Shown piece by piece: positions 1 to 6,514 of a DNA stretch of 43,237 bases. This stretch comes from UBA1049 sp964525815 (GTDB lineage Bacteria > Bacillota > Clostridia > Oscillospirales > CAG-382): positions 1 through 43,237 of the forward strand of contig CAZGJQ010000003.1 in the NCBI GenBank assembly GCA_964525815.1, in the 5' to 3' direction. The notes beneath the pieces were generated by a model. That model did no database searches. It was not told the DNA's origin and saw only the letters and a list, made by a program, of their open reading frames with translations. Position 1 is the stretch's first letter; each line of letters opens with the position of its first letter. A program made the translations under genes and the position numbers.

Positions 1-430
1 CTCTGTTGTACGCAGACAGAGAATGCAAATAACCGCTGCCTAACCTTCGCCCCATTCGTATACACGCCTTTTTTTCACTTTCGCCATGATAGGCATCCAC
101 ATTATAATCTAAAATATTTGCGTCCTCAAAGGTGCTTGTAACTATATCGTAAAGAGCATTAAGCTTAACGCAGACATCGTTTTTTTCCATGCAGCTCGCA
201 ATGCGGGGAATAAGAATATAATCGCACTTGCCAATCAGGGAATACACATGCCCCATATATATTTTTGAGGGCAGGCAGCATTCGTCAATGGAATACCTTA
301 TGCCGTCCTGCAAAATCCTTCTGTTGGTCTCCTCACTGGTTATCGTTTCGCAGCCCAGCTCTTTAAAGAAGGTCTCCCACAGCACCCTGTATCTGTAATA
401 AAGCATCGCTCTCGGCAAGCCAATTGTCAT
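1..430 (-). CDS. 2-hydroxyacyl-CoA dehydratase/activase-related protein, partial (C-terminus beyond window)
   Basis: This frame is open from an ATG at 430 to the left edge, so only about 143 N-terminal residues are visible. It begins MTIGLPRAMLYYRYRVLWET and continues with a Cys-pair segment (SIDECCLPSKIYMGHV) and an LIPRIASC segment. That pattern is typical of the DUF2229/CoA-dehydratase-activase-related proteins of Clostridia, whose cysteines bind an Fe-S cluster. A GGAG lies about 9 bases before the start. It runs in the same direction as the epimerase/methyltransferase pair but is separated from it by a terminator, so it is probably its own unit. Substrate and exact role cannot be told from the fragment. 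Confidence 0.7.
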   Translation of the reverse strand, partial: MTIGLPRAMLYYRYRVLWETFFKELGCETITSEETNRRILQDGIRYSIDECCLPSKIYMGHVYSLIGKCDYILIPRIASCMEKNDVCVKLNALYDIVTSTFEDANILDYNVDAYHGESEKKACIRMGRRLGSGYLHSLSAYNR

Positions 431-512
431 TATAGACGCTCCTATCCGCTTTTTTATATAAATAACTCTATATCTATTTTGATTTCATTTTGCGTTATAT
501 ATTCATTGCGAT

Positions 513-537
513 AAAAAACAGCGGGAATAAATCCCGC
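513..537 (-). terminator. Intrinsic terminator of the epimerase operon
   Basis: On the minus strand a perfect 6-bp stem (GCGGGA/TCCCGC, 5-base loop) is followed by TGTTTTTT. It lies just after the epimerase stop codon and before the left-edge gene. Confidence 0.7.
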
Positions 538-553
538 CGCTGAGAAAAGAAAT

Positions 554-1426
554 CTATGTATTTCCCTTTGCAAAGCTTATATAATAATCTAACAAGTCAA
601 ATATATAATCATTTAATACCATAAAATTAAATCCCGCTTTTCTCGCCTTATCGGTATTTATACTATATGCCGGTTCTCCGTTATACGGGGCGGCGTTACC
701 TTGTGCGGAGAAAATAGGTCTTTTCCCTGTTTTTTTAGTTATATATGCAAACATCTCCTCAAGAGATTTTGTTCCTTGGCTGCTCCCGTTTATCGTTCCT
801 GTAAGTTCCTGTTCAACCATAAAAGCTATAAATCTTCCCGCTTCGTCCGAGCGTATAAAACCCATTTGCTTATCTGCGTTGTCTACATACATAGGAATAC
901 CTTTTATTATATGCTCAACATAAAAATATAAGCGTTTTGTATAATCATCCTGGCCTATACCTAAAGGAATGCGAACAGCTACTGCATTTTGATTTTTATA
1001 ATGCTGAAATAATGCGCATTCATCCTGCCGCTTAATCTCATCGTACCCAAAATCGGTTCTTGAGCACCACCGCAGTCCATATGAAAGCGGATCAAAATCC
1101 TCTTCTATTGTTTCCATATGCTTATCATAAACGGCTGTTGTAGAAATCATAACATATCGGTCGCACTTAACAGCATTTAGTAAATTTTTTACATCATTTG
1201 AGCAATATGCCAAATTATCGCAAATTACATCGAATTTTCTTTCTCCGAGTTCCTTGGCAAGGCTTATCTTGCTTAATCTGTCTATTTTAATCCTTTCAAC
1301 ACGTTCTCCGAAATCGTCTTGCTTAATTCCTCTTGTAGCTATTGTTACTCTATGGTTATTATTTATCAGTTCGTTGACCATATGCCCACCGAAAAATCGT
1401 GTGCCGCCCAAAACCAATATTTTCAT
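554..1426 (-). CDS. NAD-dependent epimerase/dehydratase (atypical SDR)
   Basis: A 290-residue Rossmann-fold protein. The N-terminal dinucleotide-binding motif is KILVLGGTRFFGG (residues 2-14), the variant glycine motif of atypical SDR proteins. A TTAVYD segment and later a YDEIKRQDE segment sit where extended SDR enzymes carry catalytic Ser/Thr and Tyr-x3-Lys. The ATG at 1426 is preferred over an in-frame GTG at 1444: it has AGAAGGAG a few bases upstream and its ATGA overlaps the methyltransferase stop, a sign of translational coupling. The substrate is unknown; a nucleotide-sugar or small carbonyl compound is an inference from the family. Confidence 0.75.
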   Translation of the reverse strand: MKILVLGGTRFFGGHMVNELINNNHRVTIATRGIKQDDFGERVERIKIDRLSKISLAKELGERKFDVICDNLAYCSNDVKNLLNAVKCDRYVMISTTAVYDKHMETIEEDFDPLSYGLRWCSRTDFGYDEIKRQDECALFQHYKNQNAVAVRIPLGIGQDDYTKRLYFYVEHIIKGIPMYVDNADKQMGFIRSDEAGRFIAFMVEQELTGTINGSSQGTKSLEEMFAYITKKTGKRPIFSAQGNAAPYNGEPAYSINTDKARKAGFNFMVLNDYIFDLLDYYISFAKGNT

Positions 1427-2214
1427 TCCTTGCTCCTTCTGCACACAAATATAAGCTCTCTGCCGCCTTCAATACCGCTTTTGTCGTACCAGCCGTATTC
1501 CTCGGTTATAAAAAATCCGTTGTTAAGCAGTAGCTCCTTCAACTGCTCATAATAGTAATATTTTAGTGCGAGTTTATCGATTATTCGTTCTATATTGCCG
1601 TTCGGGTGCGTTATTTCAAAGGCAAAGTACGGGTATATAATCTGTTTTTTAACATCGATTTTTTCGCCGCCGTGCTTCTTTACAATTCTTATGCCGCTTG
1701 CTTCATCTGTACGCTCCCATTGGATCCGCTCTGGATAAATCCAGCTCTCATCAAGCAAGGCATACGGACGGAAAGCATTTAAAATGAGTACTCCGGTGTA
1801 TGATAAATGCTCATAAATACATTTCAAGCAATTATTTATATCCCTGTCGTCCGTTAATGATTGAAATGCTCTGAAGGGCGAAATAATAAGACCGAACCTT
1901 CTGTCAAGCGAAAAGTCGGACATATCACCTTTTATCAGCTTAATTCTTTGCTTTATTTCCTCGGGTTTTTTACGCAGCTTTTTTATAAGCTCGGAGAGCA
2001 TATTTTCCGACAAGTCAAGACCGGTAACACCATAGCCGCTCTCTGCCAAAGGAATAGCTACTCTTCCGGTACCGCAGCCCAACTCCAGCACTCCCTCCTT
2101 TGCGTACTCACCGTAGGAGAGATAAAAAGGAATGTCTGCGGTAAGATTATCCCTGTTGTCATAGTCGTACAAATGAGCACTGTTACGCAATGTGTTCATT
2201 TCTTTGCTCTTCAT
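1423..2214 (-). CDS. Class I SAM-dependent methyltransferase
   Basis: A 263-residue protein with a clear motif I (ELGCGTGR, residues 44-51) and an acidic residue ending the next strand (GLDLS, about 67), the SAM-binding layout of Rossmann-fold methyltransferases. The later segments LIISPFRAFQSL and YEHLSYTGVLILNAF resemble the family's post-motif regions. The ATG at 2214 follows AAAAGGAG. It is the first full-length gene after a leader ORF and an intrinsic terminator, and its stop overlaps the start of the epimerase gene, so the two act as an operon. The methyl acceptor is unknown. The leader arrangement makes an induced, possibly drug-related role thinkable, but nothing in the protein proves it. 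Confidence 0.8.
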   Translation of the reverse strand: MKSKEMNTLRNSAHLYDYDNRDNLTADIPFYLSYGEYAKEGVLELGCGTGRVAIPLAESGYGVTGLDLSENMLSELIKKLRKKPEEIKQRIKLIKGDMSDFSLDRRFGLIISPFRAFQSLTDDRDINNCLKCIYEHLSYTGVLILNAFRPYALLDESWIYPERIQWERTDEASGIRIVKKHGGEKIDVKKQIIYPYFAFEITHPNGNIERIIDKLALKYYYYEQLKELLLNNGFFITEEYGWYDKSGIEGGRELIFVCRRSKE

Positions 2215-2230
2215 TCAGTCACTCCTTTTC

Positions 2231-2282
2231 AAAAAATAAAGGTGTAAGCATATGATGAATTACATCCCCTTGCCTACACCTT
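2231..2282 (-). terminator. Terminator-like hairpin between leader ORF and methyltransferase (possible attenuator)
   Basis: On the minus strand AAGGTGTAGGCA pairs with TGCTTACACCTT (12 positions, one wobble) across a 20-base loop, followed directly by TTTATTTTTT. It lies downstream of the leader ORF and only about 10 bases before the Shine-Dalgarno of the methyltransferase, so it must be read through or melted for that operon to be expressed. Confidence 0.65.
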
Positions 2283-2306
2283 ATTATCAGTTCGTTTAAT
2301 AAATGC

Positions 2307-2423
2307 TTAACCGCTTTGAAATGACAATATGTGAGTAAGCCCTGCTTTGTGCTTTATCGAGCAATCAGCAGAGTACATAAAATAGAAATTGTCATTCTTG
2401 TAAGGACTGGTCAGGCTTTTCAT
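2307..2423 (-). CDS. 38-residue leader ORF / small protein upstream of methyltransferase
   Basis: An ATG at 2423 with AGGGAG six bases upstream opens a 38-codon frame, starting MKSLTSPYKNDNFYFMYSAD and ending ILSFQSG. It is the first ORF after a consensus-like promoter (2451-2479), and the transcript would start only about 20 bases before it. A 9-bp inverted repeat (AATGACAAT at 2320-2328, ATTGTCATT at 2388-2396) lies within it, so its mRNA can fold on itself. I recognise no family. The position before a terminator suggests a leader peptide, but an independent small protein is possible. Confidence 0.5.
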   Translation of the reverse strand: MKSLTSPYKNDNFYFMYSADCSIKHKAGLTHILSFQSG

Positions 2424-2450
2424 TCGTTCTCCCTAGTATAAATATATGAA

Positions 2451-2479
2451 ATAATATCATATATTTTTTTAATTGTCAA
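2451..2479 (-). promoter_or_regulatory. Sigma-A promoter for leader ORF-methyltransferase-epimerase
   Basis: On the minus strand TTGACA (2474-2479), a 17-base spacer and TATTAT (2451-2456). The expected start is near 2444. Confidence 0.75.
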
Positions 2480-2517
2480 CAGACAAATGATTTTTTGGTT
2501 CCTGTTTTTGGTACTAC

Positions 2518-2547
2518 TTGTAATTTTTATACTTTTTATGCTATATT
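2518..2547 (+). promoter_or_regulatory. Probable sigma-A promoter for DUF6054-like gene
   Basis: TTGTAA (2518-2523), an 18-base spacer and TATATT (2542-2547), 36 bases before the ATG at 2583. Confidence 0.5.
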
Positions 2548-2582
2548 AAGAAGAGCTATAGACAAGCGAAAGGAATTTTTTA

Positions 2583-2915
2583 ATGAGCACATTCTTTGTT
2601 TCAATCGGTGTGGAAGAGGCTATAAAGCTGATAAACGAGAGAATTTTAAGCGGCAGTACAACCGGCGAGTGCATCAACAGCTATAAGCTTGATTCTCCTC
2701 ACGGAGGAACCTGTATAGTTCGTGTGTACGAGAAGTACTACTTCCGTGCGTACGCCCGCCTGACAGCTACGGTTACGGTTGACGATTTTGAAGGCAAAAC
2801 CAGAGTACATACGGTGGTCGGCGGGGGCGCAGGCATGATTCGGGGTGACTTCGGAGCCTCAAGCAGCTTCTCCAATACCGTTTACGAGGCATTATCTCAA
2901 TATATAATCCTCTAA
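2583..2915 (+). CDS. DUF6054-like small protein
   Basis: A 110-residue soluble protein beginning MSTFFVSIGVEEAIKLINER, with a glycine-rich segment VVGGGAGMIRGDFGASSSF near residues 80-98. The start and the overall pattern fit what I remember of DUF6054, a small uncharacterised Firmicutes family. There is no signal peptide or membrane segment. The ATG has AAAGGA eight bases upstream. It is a single gene on the plus strand between two minus-strand units. The biochemical role is unknown, and the family call is by recall only. Confidence 0.65.
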   Translation: MSTFFVSIGVEEAIKLINERILSGSTTGECINSYKLDSPHGGTCIVRVYEKYYFRAYARLTATVTVDDFEGKTRVHTVVGGGAGMIRGDFGASSSFSNTVYEALSQYIIL

Positions 2916-2923
2916 GTCAACGC

Positions 2924-2966
2924 AAAAAATCCCCTATTACACGCCCATATGGACGGTAAAAGGGGA
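2924..2966 (-). terminator. Intrinsic terminator after the 44-residue gene
   Basis: TCCCCTTTTAC pairs with GTAATAGGGGA (one mismatch) and is followed on the minus strand by TTTTTT. It lies 30 bases beyond the stop of the small basic protein and may also stop the opposing DUF6054-like transcript. Confidence 0.65.
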
Positions 2967-2995
2967 AAAGCTTTTCAGACAAATAATCGCTTGGA

Positions 2996-3130
2996 TTATC
3001 TGCCTTTCTTAGGATTTGCCTTTTGGTGTGTCTTTTTTGCTTTGCCCTGAAGCTCAGGCACAACCTCTCCGGCTTTTTTACCGGAGCCCCGCGGCTCCAT
3101 ATCCGGCCGCTTCATTCCCTGCTTTGCCAT
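2996..3130 (-). CDS. 44-residue basic Lys/Gly/Pro-rich small protein
   Basis: An ATG at 3130, preceded by AAAGGA about 9 bases upstream, opens a 44-codon frame that begins MAKQGMKRPDMEPRGSGKKA and ends KANPKKGR. Sixteen of its residues are Lys, Arg or His; it has no cysteine and no hydrophobic stretch, so it is probably disordered and cytosolic. I recall short proteins beginning MAKQGMKRP with a PEIQGKAK-type middle in other Clostridia, which supports a real conserved gene. It has its own terminator and an AT-rich palindrome immediately upstream. The function is unknown; nucleic-acid binding is only a guess from charge. Confidence 0.6.
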   Translation of the reverse strand: MAKQGMKRPDMEPRGSGKKAGEVVPELQGKAKKTHQKANPKKGR

Positions 3131-3144
3131 AACACCCATTCCTT

Positions 3145-3176
3145 TCGTAAAAATACTAATATATATTATTTTACGA
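3145..3176. repeat. 32-bp AT-rich interrupted palindrome
   Basis: TCGTAAAA (3145-3152) and TTTTACGA (3169-3176) are perfect 8-bp arms around a centre that itself contains AATATATATT. It lies between the KAP NTPase stop and the small basic gene, touching that gene's Shine-Dalgarno. It could be a weak KAP terminator or an operator. Confidence 0.55.
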
Positions 3177-3202
3177 GAAGGTGGGTTTTATGCGACAGTT
3201 AA

Positions 3203-4498
3203 TTAATTAAAATATAATGATATATTGTTTATTAAATGTGCAACAACTTTATTCATGTTGTCTTTTATTTTTGTTTTATTTTCGTCTGTTATTTGCGTAT
3301 TATCACTTTTTAAAAGGTATTTTGCATCTAGTTTCTTTAACAGACAATATCTGTTGATTATTTCTAAGCACTCCACACACCTTTCAGAATCCTTATTAAT
3401 ATAAATATCGTAATCATCAACATATATACTTGAATTCAAATACTCTGCACTGTTTTTCAATTCTATATATATGTCATAAGCCATTGTCTTATAGCATTTA
3501 ATCATTAAATGAAATACTCCTTCGTTGTTGCGGTCATATAAAAAATTAGGGTTAGGGTAATTTTTCATTATTTCATAAGCATAATTATCTAATTGCCTAT
3601 AATTTTTATTGTTTTCAAGTAACCCTGCTACTTTATCTGGTATTTTCTCATATTTTAATACTTGCTTTAATTCCATGTTATAATCAAAATTTAAACAAAT
3701 ATCTTCTATATATTCTAAAGAGTTTTTACCATTGTTTATATTAAACTCATAATCGAACATTTTATCATAATACTGGTCAACACTATATTCCTCGCCATAA
3801 TAATGTTTAAGAATACTCGAAAACTCTGTTTTATTCATTACCAACAATATGTTTATGTTATATTCCTTTTTTTTGAGCTCTTTATTTAAATAAACTATTT
3901 TTTTGATTAGCCTGATAGCATAATCCGGGTCGCATCTGTCAAGCTCGTCAAAAATAAGGATATATTTCTTTTTTTTATCGCCATTCTCAAACATTAGCTT
4001 AAAAGTAATATCATAGAATTCGTTTTCTTGTATAAAGTTGTTAAATTTAACATTATTATATAATTGGTATAATTCCTGCGTATTTATACCCTCAGTTGCA
4101 TTTTGAATAATATCAGATAATACTTGAATTGCGTCCGAAATGGGTAGCAACTTGATAAAAAATTTACCTAATCCTTTTACTACATCAACCTTATTATTAA
4201 TCATATAATGTTTAATATTTTCATACTTACTTCCGTTATAAACACTATCCTTTAACTTCTCGTATATCGTTTCAAGCAGGATATTATTGATATCGTCATC
4301 ACCCTGATGCTCCCAACAATCGAACTTAATCGGGATAATATCTTCACTATTAATTTCGTCAATAAACTTATCGACAAAGAAACTTTTTCCGCTACCCCAT
4401 TCGCCATTGAATAGAACAACCTTCTTTTTTTCGTTTGAAAAATACTCTACAAAAATATCCATTAATCCTCGACGCTGTTTAAAAAGCTCATTATTCAT
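3203..4498 (-). CDS. KAP-family P-loop NTPase
   Basis: A 431-residue protein with Walker A GEWGSGKS (residues 32-39) and a Walker B region YILIFDELDRCD (about 179-190). The DELDRC form is the hallmark of the KAP branch of STAND-like NTPases. A moderately hydrophobic stretch at about 107-131 lies between the two motifs, where many KAP proteins carry membrane helices. The C-terminal half has no motif I know. The ATG has GGAGG upstream. The gene is far richer in A and T than its neighbours and stands alone, so recent acquisition is likely. KAP proteins occur in phage-exclusion and membrane-linked roles; a defence role here is inference. Confidence 0.85.
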   Translation of the reverse strand: MNNELFKQRRGLMDIFVEYFSNEKKKVVLFNGEWGSGKSFFVDKFIDEINSEDIIPIKFDCWEHQGDDDINNILLETIYEKLKDSVYNGSKYENIKHYMINNKVDVVKGLGKFFIKLLPISDAIQVLSDIIQNATEGINTQELYQLYNNVKFNNFIQENEFYDITFKLMFENGDKKKKYILIFDELDRCDPDYAIRLIKKIVYLNKELKKKEYNINILLVMNKTEFSSILKHYYGEEYSVDQYYDKMFDYEFNINNGKNSLEYIEDICLNFDYNMELKQVLKYEKIPDKVAGLLENNKNYRQLDNYAYEIMKNYPNPNFLYDRNNEGVFHLMIKCYKTMAYDIYIELKNSAEYLNSSIYVDDYDIYINKDSERCVECLEIINRYCLLKKLDAKYLLKSDNTQITDENKTKIKDNMNKVVAHLINNISLYFN

Positions 4499-4534
4499 TA
4501 TTTTTTTACCTCCGTTTTTTATTTCGTTATTGTT

Positions 4535-4543
4535 ATTATACCA
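4535..4543 (-). promoter_or_regulatory. Extended -10 promoter for the KAP gene
   Basis: On the minus strand TGG precedes TATAAT (4535-4540), an extended -10 element, about 37 bases before the start codon. No good -35 is visible at the usual distance. Confidence 0.5.
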
Positions 4544-4661
4544 TACCCGTCAAGTGTCAGACTTTTCAGGACAAGTGAAGTAAAAAAATCAGCTTATTTT
4601 ACGGATTTATGCAAGATGCGTTAGCTCTTCGGCATATTATTAACCGGGTGATTGTATTCGT

Positions 4662-4865
4662 ATGAAAAAATGCGCTTTGGAGCTTACTACAACAATCAGT
4701 GCTGCAGCGTCGGCTATAGCTAAGGATTTGTCCGACGAGCAGTTAGCCTTTATAGCGGCAGTTTTTAACCAGCTCGGTGATACACTCGCAACCATATCGG
4801 CATACAGAGCCTTGTGTGGAGCCACCTTAAAAAAAGATGAGAACAATTCTAAAGGAGGTAATTAA
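4662..4865 (+). CDS. DUF6774-type small protein
   Basis: A 67-residue, alanine-rich helical protein beginning MKKCALELTTTISAAASAIA, with a conserved-looking core SDEQLAFIAAVFNQLGDTLATI and a second cysteine (RALC). The start, the two cysteines and the DxLATI segment fit the DUF6774 family of small Clostridia proteins. No strong Shine-Dalgarno precedes the ATG (only a weak GGGTG), and an in-frame stop a few codons upstream excludes a longer N-terminus. Its 3' end comes within 6 bases of the convergent SCIFF maturase gene. Function unknown. Confidence 0.7.
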   Translation: MKKCALELTTTISAAASAIAKDLSDEQLAFIAAVFNQLGDTLATISAYRALCGATLKKDENNSKGGN

Positions 4866-4871
4866 GTATTT

Positions 4872-6251
4872 TCATTCCTGCGAAAACGCTTGGGCAACCT
4901 TTAGCATAACAGCGCATTCTATGCGTTTTTTGTGCAGCTCGCAGCCTATTTTATAGGTGCCGTTGATGCTCCCTGTCGAGTGGTAGGAGTTTGCCGCACA
5001 GCCGCCGCTGCAATACAGCCGGGCAAAGCAATCGCCGCACTCCTCCTTTGTGTATATATTGCATTGCTTGAACATATCGGTTACGGTCGTGTTTATAACT
5101 CCGCCGAACACATCTCCGAGCAGGAACTTCTCATCCCCCACAAACTGATGACAGGGGTAGAGCTCACCGGACGGGGTTACCGCCATATATTCGGTTCCCA
5201 CTCCGCAGCCCGAAATTCGCTTGACGATACAGGGTCCGCGCTCAAGGTCAATCATGAAGTGGAAGAAGCCAAACCCCCTGCCTTCTTTTTTTCTCTTAAG
5301 CATTTCTGCTGCTAAAAGCTCATATTGTACGCATAGCTCGGGTAAATCCTCCTCCCGCAGCGCATACGGCTCGTCCGGCGGAGCAACAACAGGCTCCATG
5401 GATAACTCCTTGAAGCCAAGGTCGGCCATATGCAGAATATCGCTTGCAAAATCGGTGTTGTAATGCGTGTAGGTTCCCCTTATGTAATAATCCTTGTGGC
5501 TTCTGAGCTGTGCCATTTTTTTGAACTTGGGAAGGATTATATCATAGCTGCCTTTACCGCTCGCGCTCACACGCAGGCGGTCATGAACCTCCCGCCGTCC
5601 GTCCAGACTCAAGACAACATTACTCATCTCACGGTTTGCGAACTCCATAACCTCGTCGTCCAGCAAGATACCGTTTGTGGTTAGAGTAAAGCGAAAATTC
5701 TTGCCGTGCTTCTTCTCCTGCTCCCTGCCGTAGCAAACCAGCTTTTTTACCACCTCAAAGTTCATAAGCGGCTCTCCGCCGAAGAAGTCCACCTCAAGGT
5801 TCCTGCGGTCTCCCGAATTTTTTATCAAAAAATCCAGCGCCGCTTTGCCGACCTCAAAGCTCATCAATTCCTTTTTGCCCTTGTACTCTCCCTTTCCGGC
5901 AAAGCAATACTTGCACGCAAGGTTGCAATCATGTGCGATGTGCAGGCATAACGCCTTTACCACCGACTGGCGCTTTTTGAAATCAAAAGCGACATCGGCA
6001 TATATATCCTCGGAAAAGAGCTTTTTCTGCTTCTTAAGCTCCTCAATATCCGCAAAAACATCCTTGATCTCCTGCTCGGTAATATCCGGAACGCCTTTAT
6101 ATTTCTCCAGCATTAGGCTGATTATTTGTGCTTGCGGTGTGCTCTCGTACAGCCCTATTATATCATACGCAAGCTCGTCCACGGAATGCACGGCTCCGCT
6201 GTTTCCGTCTATTATTATATTGTATCCGTTGCTTTTATAGCGGTGAATCAT
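4872..6251 (-). CDS. scfB: SCIFF peptide radical SAM maturase (thioether-forming)
   Basis: A 459-residue radical SAM/SPASM enzyme. The N-terminal peptide-recognition region (about 1-90) is followed by the SAM-cluster motif in HDCNLACKYCF (Cys-x3-Cys-x2-Cys) and the GGEPL segment that contacts SAM. The C-terminal SPASM part carries the auxiliary-cluster cysteines (GCGVG, PCHQF, KEECGDCFARLYCSGGC, GCELH). This matches the maturase that cross-links SCIFF peptides to make a ranthipeptide, and the precursor gene lies 66 bases upstream. The ATG follows AAAAGGA. All the expected cluster ligands appear present, which matters because the precursor is atypical. It is transcribed from the scfA promoter past a palindrome. 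Confidence 0.9.
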   Translation of the reverse strand: MIHRYKSNGYNIIIDGNSGAVHSVDELAYDIIGLYESTPQAQIISLMLEKYKGVPDITEQEIKDVFADIEELKKQKKLFSEDIYADVAFDFKKRQSVVKALCLHIAHDCNLACKYCFAGKGEYKGKKELMSFEVGKAALDFLIKNSGDRRNLEVDFFGGEPLMNFEVVKKLVCYGREQEKKHGKNFRFTLTTNGILLDDEVMEFANREMSNVVLSLDGRREVHDRLRVSASGKGSYDIILPKFKKMAQLRSHKDYYIRGTYTHYNTDFASDILHMADLGFKELSMEPVVAPPDEPYALREEDLPELCVQYELLAAEMLKRKKEGRGFGFFHFMIDLERGPCIVKRISGCGVGTEYMAVTPSGELYPCHQFVGDEKFLLGDVFGGVINTTVTDMFKQCNIYTKEECGDCFARLYCSGGCAANSYHSTGSINGTYKIGCELHKKRIECAVMLKVAQAFSQE

Positions 6252-6280
6252 TTTTTTGTTCCTTTTATCGCAAATTATAT

Positions 6281-6298
6281 GCCGGTCAATTGACCGGC
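6281..6298. repeat. Perfect 18-bp palindrome between scfA and scfB
   Basis: GCCGGTCAATTGACCGGC reads the same on both strands. No T-run follows on the minus strand, so it is not a classical terminator. In RNA it would form a short hairpin just after scfA, which could stabilise the scfA message or lower scfB expression. Confidence 0.7.
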
Positions 6299-6316
6299 AG
6301 TTACTTTGTGCGACCT

Positions 6317-6463
6317 TTATTTTTTGTTCTGCTCACACTGCTGGTTAACAATGCTGCAGGAGGTCTTGCTTGCGGACTGGCAGGAGGTCTGGCACTCTCC
6401 GCAGCCGCCCTTCTTTGCGGACTTCTCCATATCCTTGGTCTTTATTGTTTTGATTCTCTTCAT
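6317..6463 (-). CDS. scfA: SCIFF ranthipeptide precursor, five-cysteine variant
   Basis: A 48-residue peptide beginning MKRIKTIKTKDMEKSAKKGG, followed by CGECQTSCQSASKTSC and SIVNQQCEQNKK. It matches the SCIFF family (six cysteines in forty-five residues) in length, leader (MKxIKTI) and cysteine spacing. It has only five cysteines (21, 24, 28, 36, 43). The usual fourth cysteine is Ser32, and the residue after Cys36, usually Thr, is Ser37. AAGGAG lies about 7 bases before the ATG, and a good promoter sits just upstream. The maturase gene follows. The usual product is a Cys-Thr thioether peptide, proposed as a signal in Clostridia; here that linkage may be missing or moved. Confidence 0.88.
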   Translation of the reverse strand: MKRIKTIKTKDMEKSAKKGGCGECQTSCQSASKTSCSIVNQQCEQNKK

Positions 6464-6483
6464 AAAAACATCTCCTTTGTAAA

Positions 6484-6512
6484 ATTCTATCAAAAATAAT
6501 CCGCTTTGTCAA
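6484..6512 (-). promoter_or_regulatory. Sigma-A promoter for scfA-scfB
   Basis: On the minus strand TTGACA (6507-6512), a 17-base spacer and TAGAAT (6484-6489). It begins three bases beyond the stop of the upstream decarboxylase gene, giving the SCIFF pair its own start. Confidence 0.72.
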
Positions 6513-6514
6513 GA

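Noticed and set aside
4546..4590. GTGTCAGACTTTTCAGGACA-like sequence upstream of the KAP gene, resembling an insertion-sequence end
   Set aside because: No matching inverted end, target duplication or transposase trace was found nearby, so a single short similarity is not enough.
4640..4846. 68-codon ORF on the minus strand opposite the DUF6774 gene
   Set aside because: It is a shadow of the plus-strand gene, has no ribosome site and no recognisable pattern.
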